DNA from: Siphonodentalium dalli
Lineage: Eukaryota; Mollusca; Scaphopoda; Gadilida; Siphonodentaliidae
DNA length: 64,000 nucleotides
Assembly: GCA_032622095.1 (NCBI GenBank)
Contig: CP136061.1
Span: forward strand, 123,826,754-123,890,753
Direction: 5' to 3'
Within the stretch, counting starts at the first letter, position 1. Each line of letters opens with the position of its first letter. Under the pieces are notes generated by a model. The model ran no database searches, had not been told where the DNA came from, and saw only the letters and a list, made by a program, of their open reading frames with translations. The position numbers and the translations under genes are program-made. Positions 56,601 through 64,000 of the stretch are shown one piece after another.

Positions 56601-59600
56601 TAAATACGCAATCGCTGATACTCGATAGTTACCTGATCATTGTGTTCACCTTGAGGTGGACTTCCTGATAGTGTTAATTGATATAATATTGTTCGATATC
56701 CGTTTCTTATGTTTGAAAAAAAGCACGAGTAATGTACTGATGTCGTATTCCATGTTCACAATTTGTTTCTGCAGCTAGTGGAATGAAAGTGCTTCACATG
56801 CATGGATTTGTTCACCGAGATATAAAACCCGGCAACATCCTCAGAGACATCAAACCAGACGGGAGGTTAGTTAACAACTTAGTACTAACTGGGTTCTCCC
56901 AATCAGTTATAACTTTAAGCATTGGAGTGATATATTATTCTTCTGGAGAGGTGTTCGGAAAATATAAGGAGTCGATAGACAGGCGACAAGAGATAATATA
57001 TAATTGCAATTCCTATTCACTGGTGGAAAATACGCTGATAATAAGTTCAACAAACGGGGTTTCTCTTTACCGATACCTATATATCTATTTGTCGGTGACG
57101 TAAGGAGAATAAAGAATTACAGATTTGATTGATTATTACCTGAACATTTTCTAAGGGCATTGTACTCGTCAATGAATATTTCATAAAGAATATGTTAAAC
57201 ATAATAGAAGGAATGTTTTCATTCAAGGTGGGTTATCTCTTCATATAACAATTTTGAAATAGTTTCGTGGGTATAAAATAATAAATATGAATTGAAATCC
57301 ATGCCCGGAAACGCTTCTATCAATAAATATTGATATTATTTCGAATATTTTATTATAAAATGAGATGATTAAATGGGACACTTTAGTGTTCTATTTTTAG
57401 AACAGACCATTCAGGCGATACCACATTCAGGCGATACCACACGTTTTTTTTACCAGAAAATATTCGAAATATAGTCAATATTAATCGATATTAACATTTC
57501 CGGACAGGGGTCTTCGATTCATATCTAATATTTTATATGCCGGTAACTATTATAACACATGTTTACAAAGAGATGGACCATCTTTAAATGGGATTGCTAT
57601 ATGTCGCACGTGTTTTATGATGAAAAGATGGATATATATACTCCAGGAAAGTGGAAACGGGCAGTACGGATGCATGGGTGGATCTCCTGATTCAATTACT
57701 GTTTGCCATACGAAGTCATCGAAAATGTATTGACCAATATATGTAATTACTGCAACAATTTAAGCATATATAAAGTTAACTTTTCAACGGATACTGTCAA
57801 ATTAGCCCATGCACATACCGGTTTCAGTTTACAAGTTATGACAAAAGCTGTTTATTAAGCTACTCACCACATTGACAGCTGGTTTACGAATTCTCATCTC
57901 ATGGTGAGAATTGTCACTTCAATATTAGTAGTTGAGGCTACTACGTCGAGATGTTTGAACTGCAGATACCTATACAAAATTTATGCAATTATATCTTCGA
58001 ATCCAAGCCAAAATTTCATTACACCGAAGTAGTGTACAGACGAATGGTGTTTAGACTTGACACAAGGGGTATTCACATCCGCGCTCTCCATACGTCTTTC
58101 TACAGTTCACTCTACAAACTATCAGACTTTGGCTCTTCTCGCCAATTGGTGACAGACGAATATATGACCAATGGTTTCTGCTCCATTGCTGGGACAGAAG
58201 AATACTTGGTAAGTTACAGATTTCATTAATATATACTTTGTGACATCGGCATGGCGTATTTTCTTTTATGACACTTTATATTAGTATATGCAAGACCATT
58301 GCCCTTTCCTTCAGCACCTACTACAATAGGTCCCAATCCAGCTCTGATATTGATTAGCAGTTGAATCCCTGAGGAGAGGAGCATCGATATATATATAATT
58401 CAGCAACGTGTGCTCCGATCATCTGTGCCCACCACACACCTATCAGCATTTAATTATAATATACAATATGTGAAATTTAGATTGTATATTGTGGGTTACA
58501 ATAAATATGTTTAACTTATCGGCACGATGTGATATGGTTATCGGCAGGAATTTTCAACTAAAATACTTCTTATACGACAGGTCATGCTAGTCTGCATAAT
58601 TTACGTCATAATTTATACCACAGTCGTAGATTCGAGGTAATGTTGAGATCACGAGATAAAATATATGATGAAGAAAAAAAAAGTTCTTTACAAGTTCCAG
58701 ACGTCCAGTTCAACAATTACGTTTTTTTTGGGTCATAAAATCAAAATCTCTCTCATATTTTTGTACTGTACGTTTGTTAAAACAGCACGTATACATGTAG
58801 CTTCAATTGTTAGTCTCCGTGTAAGTCTTTAAATATGAAATGAATTGCTAAACCTGTCTATAGTTGAATAAAAAGGGAAAAATGTGTATTCCACGTGGCT
58901 ATACGCATAATCAGAATAAGAAGCAACATTATTTTTCAAAAGTAATTGTCCAAATATACATCTTTAGTGATCTCATTTATAAATTGTACCTGCATGCATG
59001 GTCTCCGCGAACATTTCGACTGATCACTATTGTATAGATAAGTCGTCATATATAAAACAATTAATACACACTTTTGAGTGCAATGGAATGTTGCGCGTTC
59101 GTGACATTGTTCGTAAAAGGGAGTGGCAGGCTAAATCAACAGATGTATATAGTAATATCATAGGGTAGGGTGGGTGGGGATTAGGAATGGATCACTAATA
59201 TATATATGGCGGAATCAAGGGGCCGGGGAAAAGTTGAGTGGGTTTAGGTGTGGATTTCAACTATATGTATTGGCACACAATCTGCATGGTGTTCGTCCTC
59301 GGGGGGGGGGGGGGTGGGCGGGGCCACGAGAAGTGGTATACAGAATTGTGAGATATGATGATCAGCTTGTAAAAGCCTTGTTTGGAATCACATCTAGATC
59401 CATCTTTACAGTATACGTTCACTTTGTATTACAATTGCAGCATCCAGATATGTACCGCAAAGCATTCTTCGACAGGAACGACACCACCACAGTGTTCGGT
59501 CCCTGGGTTGACATGTGGAGTCTTGGTTGTACACTGTACCAAGCTATAACGGGATCAATACCATTTAAACCTATCGGAAGGAGCAGACATAACAGAATAG

Positions 59601-59604
59601 ACAT
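53518..59604 (+). CDS. TBK1/IKK-epsilon-like serine/threonine kinase (kinase 2), 5' part, 6 exons
   Basis: Exons 53518-53634, 54610-54747, 55908-56037, 56775-56865, 58106-58208 and 59441-59604 join in phase without a stop (743 bp, about 247 codons). Visible are an N-terminal start, the glycine loop IGQGSSCVVYKG, RALKI lysine, RELDAF, LVMEHVRGG hinge, VHRDIKPGN, LSDFG, CSIAGTEEYL with the activation-loop serine, and VDMWSLGCTLYQA. Order and spacing follow TBK1-family kinases and match kinase 1, with one extra intron and a four-residue longer activation segment. The C-lobe end, ubiquitin-like domain and scaffold are not seen; a 3.4-kb minisatellite starts at the last donor. It could be a complete long gene running beyond the window or a truncated paralogue. 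Confidence 0.9.
53681..53936. mobile_element. Double-hairpin piggyBac MITE, copy 4, in kinase 2 intron 1
   Basis: TTAACCCTTCCATTACTGGA at the left and CCCGTCACGAAAGGGTTAA at the right, with TTAA at both ends. The second hairpin has a (TA)n expansion at 53851-53870. It is the same family as the copies in kinase 1 introns. Confidence 0.82.
53940..54600. other. Kinase 2 intron 1, nothing further recognised
   Basis: AT-rich, with AAAGACTCTTTACG near 54280, similar to the ACGCTCTTTAT motif. No exon-like signal. Confidence 0.4.
54610..54747 (+). CDS. Kinase 2 exon 2: beta3 lysine and helix C
   Basis: 138 bp, phase 0 to 0. SSLDVRALKI (ATP lysine), QDLNRELDAFRSLKHKNIV (helix C glutamate), ending FLDLEIE. 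Acceptor TTTCAG. The donor is the weak GAG|GTTGGT; the alternative GTAATT four bases later would break the frame with exon 3. Confidence 0.88.
55327..55872. mobile_element. Hairpin element flanked by ~42-bp direct repeats, kinase 2 intron 2
   Basis: Inverted ends TGACCCGCCATATCAAATCC, AGTCGTAAGTCGGG (55367-55400 and 55794-55828) enclose two TATATATGCGAG hairpins, as in the piggyBac MITE family but without TTAA ends. Outside lie direct repeats with GCAGTTAATTAAATTTTAAA-TGTAA at 55327-55368 and 55829-55872. These are far longer than normal target duplications. Confidence 0.75.
55908..56037 (+). CDS. Kinase 2 exon 3: hinge region
   Basis: 130 bp, phase 0 to 1, exactly the length of kinase 1 exon B. 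PVLVMEHVRGGSLHSFLQET, CNLLGLHDEEFLILIVDI. Acceptor ATTGCAG, donor GTGAGC. Confidence 0.9.
56775..56865 (+). CDS. Kinase 2 exon 4: catalytic loop
   Basis: 91 bp, phase 1 to 2. SGMKVLHMHGFVHRDIKPGN, ILRDIKPDG. Acceptor TCTGCAG, donor GTTAGT. The downstream intron after PDG has no counterpart in kinase 1. Confidence 0.9.
57235..57610. mobile_element. Family D palindromic element, copy 2, kinase 2 intron 4
   Basis: GGGTATAAAATAATAAATAT, CCCGGAAACGCTTCTATC, TAGAACAGACCATTCAGGCG, ATTTCCGGACAGGGGTCTTC mirror the 6590-7085 copy. GCGATACCACATTCAG is locally doubled at 57415-57440. Confidence 0.7.
58106..58208 (+). CDS. Kinase 2 exon 5: DFG and activation loop
   Basis: 103 bp, phase 2 to 0. SLYKLSDFGSSRQLVTDEYM, TNGFCSIAGTEEYL. 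The activation segment between DFG and GTEEYL is four residues longer than in kinase 1; the family serine is kept (CSIAG). Acceptor CTACAG, donor GTAAGT. Confidence 0.92.
58215..59430. other. Kinase 2 intron 5, no element identified
   Basis: AT-rich intron with a G-run at 59301-59313. No MITE ends or exon-like stretch were recognised. Confidence 0.45.
59441..59604 (+). CDS. Kinase 2 exon 6: helix F/G region; last exon seen
   Basis: 164 bp, phase 0 to 2. HPDMYRKAFFDRNDTTTVFG, VDMWSLGCTLYQAITGSIPF, ending SRHNRID plus AT. Acceptor TTGCAG, donor GTATGT. The last 24 bases of this exon and the donor recur as the unit of the minisatellite that follows. Confidence 0.92.
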
Positions 59605-62600
59605 GTATGTTTAATTATACGAGCTACATAACATAATGGATATGTGTGTTTAATTATACGAGCTACATAACATAATGGATATGTATGTTTAATTATACGA
59701 GCTACATAACATAATGGATATGTGTGTTTACTTATACGAGCTACATAACATAATGGATATGTGTGTTTAATTATACGATCTACATAACATAATGGATATG
59801 TGTGTTTAATTATACGAGATATATAACATAATGGATATGTGTGTTTAATTATACGATCTACATAACATAATGGATATGTGTGTTTAATTATACGAGCTAC
59901 ATAACATAATGGATATGTGTGTTTAATTATACGATCTACATAACATAATGGATATGTGTGTTTAATTATACGAGCTACATAACATAATGGATGTGTATGT
60001 TTAATTATACGAGCTACATAACATAATGGATATGTGTGTTTAATTATACGAGCTACATAACATAATGGATGTGTATGTTTAATTATACGAGCTACATAAC
60101 ATAATGGATATGTGTGTTTAATTATACGAGCTACATAACATAATGGATGTGTATGTTTAATTATACGAGCTACATAACATAATGGATATGTGTGTTTAAT
60201 TATACGAGCTACATAACATAATGGATGTGTATGTTTAATTATACGATCTACATAACATAATGGATATGTGTGTTTAATTATACGAGCTACATAACATAAT
60301 GGATGTGTATGTTTAATTATACGAGCTACATAACATAATGGATGTGTATGTTTAATTATACGAGCTACATAACATAATGGATGTGTATGTTTAATTATAC
60401 GAGCTACATAACATAATGGATATGTGTGTTTAATTATACGATCTACATAACATAATTGATATGTATGTTTAATTATACGAGCTACATAACATAATTGATA
60501 TGTGTGTTTAATTATACGAGCTACATAACATAACATAATGGATATGTGTGTTTAATTATACGAGCTACATAACATAATGGATATGTGTGTTTAATTATAC
60601 GAGCTACATAACATAATGGATGTGTATGTTTAATTATACGATCTACATAACATAATGGATATGTGTGTTTAATTATACGAGCTACATAACATAATGGATA
60701 TGTGTGTTTAATTATACGAGATATATAACATAATGGATATGTGTGTTTAATTATACGAGCCACATAACATAATTGATATGTATGTTTAATTATACGAGCT
60801 ACATAACATAATTGATATGTGTGTTTAATTATACGATCTACATAACATAATTGATATGTGTGTTTAATTATACGATCTACATAACATAATGGATATGTGT
60901 GTTTAATTATACGAGATATATAACATAATGGATATGTGTGTTTAATTATACGATCTACATAACATAATTGATATGTGTGTTTAATTATACGATCTACATA
61001 ACATAATTGATATGTGTGTTTAATTATACGATCTACATAACATAATTGATATGTATGTTTAATTATACGAGCTACATAACATAATTGATATGTATGTTTA
61101 ATTATACGAGCTACATAACATAATGGATATGTGTGTTTAATTATACGAGCTACATAACATAATTGATATGTATGTTTAATTATACGAGCTACATAACATA
61201 ATTGATATGTGTGTTTAATTATACGATCTACATAACATAATTGATATGTGTGTTTAATTATACGATCTACATAACAGAATAGACATGTATGTTTAATTAT
61301 ACGAGCTACATAACATAATTGATATGTATGTTTAATTATACGAGCTACATAACATAATTGATATGTGTGTTTAATTATACGATCTACATAACATAATGGA
61401 TATGTATATTTAATTATACGAGCAGACATAACAGAATGGATATGTGTGTTCAATTATACGAGCAGACATAACAGAATTGACATGTATGATTAATTATACG
61501 AGCTACATAACATAATGGATATGTGTGTTTAATTATACGAGCTACATAACATAATGGATATGTATGTTTAATTATACGAGCAGACATAACAGAATAGACA
61601 TGTATGTTTAATTATACGAGCAGACATAACATAATGGATATGTATGTTTAATTATAGCAGTTAAATAACTTATTGAATATGTCTCTTTAATTATACGAGC
61701 AGACATAACGTGTTGGATATGTATGTTTAATTATACGAGCAGACACACCAGCATGGATATGTATGTTTAAATATACGAGCAGACATAACAGAATATACAC
61801 GTATGTTTAATTATTCGAGCAGACACAACATAATGGATTTATATGTTTAATTATACGAGCAGAGATAACAACATGTATATGTATGTTTAATTATACGAGC
61901 ATACACAACATAATGGATTTATATGTTTAATTATACGAGCAGAGATAACAACATGTACATGTATGTTTAATTATACGAGCAGATATGACATAGTAGACAC
62001 GTATGTTTAATTATACCAGCAGACACAACATAATCGATTTATATATTTAATTATACGAGTAGACATAACAGCATGGATATGTATGTTTAATTATACGAGC
62101 AGACATAACAGAGTGGATATGTATGTTTAGTTATACGAGCAGACATAACATAATGGATATGTATGTTTAATTATACAAGCAGATATGACAGAATAGACAC
62201 GTATGTTTAATTATACGAGCAGACATAACAGCATGGATATGTGTGTTTAATTATACCAGCAGACACAACATAATCGATTTATATGTTTAATTATACGAGC
62301 AGACATAACATAATGGATATGTATGTTTAATTATACGGGCAGACATAACAGAATGGATATGTATGTTTAATTATACGAGCAGATATGACAGAATAGACAC
62401 GTATGTTTAATTATACGAGCAGACATAACAGCATGGATATGTGTGTTTAATTATACCAGCAGACGCAACATAATCGATTTATATGTTTAATTATACGAGC
62501 AGACATAACATAATGGATATGTATGTTTAATTATACGAGCAGACATAACAGAATGGATATGTATGTTTAATTATACGAGCAGATATGACAGAATAGACAC

Positions 62601-63030
62601 GTATGTTTAATTATACCAGCAGACACAACATAATCGATTTATATGTTTAATTATACGAGCAGACATAACAGAATGGATATGTATGTTTAATTATACGAGC
62701 AGACATAACAGAATGGATATGTATGTTTAATTATACGAGCAGACATAACAGCATGGATATGTATGTTTAATTATACGAGCAGACATAACAGAATGGATAT
62801 GTATGTTTAATTATACGAGCAGACATAACAACATGGCTATGTATGTTTAATTATACGAGGAGACATAACAGCATGGATATGTATGTTTAATAATGGATAT
62901 GTATATTTAGTTATACGAGCAGACATAACAGAATGGATATGTATGTTTAATTATACGAACAGACATACCAGCATGGATATGTATGTTTAATTATACGAGC
63001 AGACATAACAGAATGGATATGTATGTTTAA
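59581..63030 (+). repeat. Minisatellite derived from kinase 2 exon 6 end plus splice donor
   Basis: The first unit is the exon end GAGCAGACATAACAGAATAG, ACAT, then the donor and intron GTATGTTTAATTATAC. The same 40-bp order then repeats, with the 39-bp variant GAGCTACATAACATAATGG dominating to about 61420 and the 40-bp variant beyond about 61640. I estimate some 85 units. Each carries AT|GTATGT or AT|GTGTGT, i.e. a copy of the 5' splice site. Reading on from the exon reaches TAA within the first unit. The minus strand of the 39-bp block is open for about 310-320 codons as a 13-residue repeat, a by-product of the period. Confidence 0.95.
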
Positions 63031-64000
63031 TTGTACCAAATTATCTTCGGCTCTGTCAGTCGATGAAAATCGGTCGAGAAAGACTCTGGCAAGCACGGCT
63101 TTGGCGACGCCATGTCTCTTCCATTGTAATCTTTGCTGTTTGCTGCTGCTTCTGTTGTTGATGATGATGTACCATAATGATGACGATGGTAAGGTGATGG
63201 ATATGTGATGACAATGATGCTGATGTTGATGATGATTACTATATTGTAAATAGTTTACATATGTTCCTGAACTCGTATTTCATGTTATTTCATGATCGAT
63301 TCATACATATTTCGGACGGATATTTTTCCTATACCAATGAGTATTACCGAGTATTTGACTTTGTAATTTTACCTAGACACCATGACACGACGTCTAGTGC
63401 ATTGTTCAAATAACATATCCGATAACGAGAATCCCACCAGAATAGAAGGAACACAAGTATATGTTTACATTTAATACTTAATTTATTGTCAATATGTGGA
63501 CACCAATGGAACACATAATTTATACTTCCTTGAACTTGAGGAATTTAACACTACTCATTGATATGGTAGTATTAACACCATAGGCATTTCGGCGAATTGC
63601 TAATATACAAATAAGATAAAACGCTAACTGTGAACCGTGTAACTATGTCTGGATCGAGTGCATTCCATAATATACAATGAACTGTCTGGTCGCCAAGCAA
63701 CAAGAATTGTTATTTTGCACGAACAACAGCACTTGTGTACGTTATATATGTATCAGACGTGTGATAAGACTGCTGCCACTTGAGCTTTCATTGATGAAAT
63801 GATATAGATGGAAATAACAAGTCAAATAACGGACAAACAGTAAACAAAACCAACCGAATATATATCAGTATTATGATTCTTCTAAAGAGATCACATATTA
63901 CATGTAGCGACATAATATTATACCCCGTCCATCCGTTTGTCCGTCCGTATGTCTGCATGGTGTACAGTCTGGCCGCACATCTTGGCATATATTCCAGCCT
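63031..64000. other. Right end of window, no exon recognised
   Basis: I looked for the kinase 2 exon equivalent to kinase 1 exon E (KPEG...ENGPIDFS) and did not find it. TTGATGATGATG-type runs are near 63155-63235. Confidence 0.5.

Noticed and set aside
59571-61453. Two minus-strand open frames of 321 and 310 codons with a 13-residue repeat
   Set aside because: They are the other strand of the 39-bp minisatellite; the frame is open only because 39 is divisible by three, and it ends where 40-bp units begin.
59605-63030. Possible CRISPR-like array
   Set aside because: Units are contiguous with no distinct spacers, and the context is a eukaryotic intron.

Overview
This window looks like a piece of an animal nuclear genome. 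It is AT-rich, holds spliced genes with small exons (90-210 bp) in long introns, and carries very many DNA-transposon remnants. The kinds of repeats seen (tandem units around 'GGGCATAACTC' and 'CAAGATGGCTGC', and GACGGACGG tails) suggest a marine invertebrate, perhaps a mollusc or another lophotrochozoan. The species cannot be fixed from the sequence alone.

Two genes can be supported, and they belong to the same family: TBK1/IKK-epsilon-type serine/threonine kinases, the innate-immunity and autophagy kinases. Kinase 1 is on the minus strand, with seven exons between 28110 and 10031. They run from the VAIK-lysine exon through the kinase domain to the ubiquitin-like domain. Its first exon (glycine loop) and its C-terminal coiled-coil exons were not found here. 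Kinase 2 is on the plus strand, with six exons between 53518 and 59604. They run from a start codon and glycine loop to late in the kinase domain; the rest lies beyond the window or is lost. The two genes point away from each other, about 25 kb apart. They share intron positions and phases, except for one extra intron in kinase 2. Both keep the catalytic Lys, Glu, HRD and DFG residues and the activation-loop serine, so both look like active kinases.

The most unusual structure is a 3.4-kb minisatellite (about 59581-63030). Its 39/40-bp unit is a copy of the last 24 bases of kinase 2 exon 6 plus its 5' splice site and the first intron bases. One real exon-intron junction therefore appears to have seeded roughly 85 tandem copies of a splice donor. 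The array has two sequence classes and clear higher-order periods (78 bp and 200 bp).

Most of the rest is transposable elements, many with ends and target-site duplications (TSDs) that can be read directly. Five hAT-like elements share a TIR pattern TAG...ACGATTA and have 8-bp TSDs, and a sixth hAT has CAGGG ends. There are piggyBac-like elements at TTAA, one pair nested, and a family of double-hairpin piggyBac MITEs. There are two MULE-like elements with 10-bp TSDs, one holding a broken LINE reverse transcriptase, and a Tigger-like element with a very long perfect hairpin. There are also three kinds of palindromic MITE and tandem-array elements with different monomer numbers. Most introns of both kinase genes contain identifiable insertions.

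Layout: 1-10 kb repeats only; 10-28.1 kb kinase 1 with TE-filled introns; 28.1-53.5 kb intergenic, nested repeats and TEs; 53.5-59.6 kb kinase 2; 59.6-63.0 kb minisatellite; 63.0-64.0 kb nothing recognised. No RNA genes or CRISPR arrays were seen.
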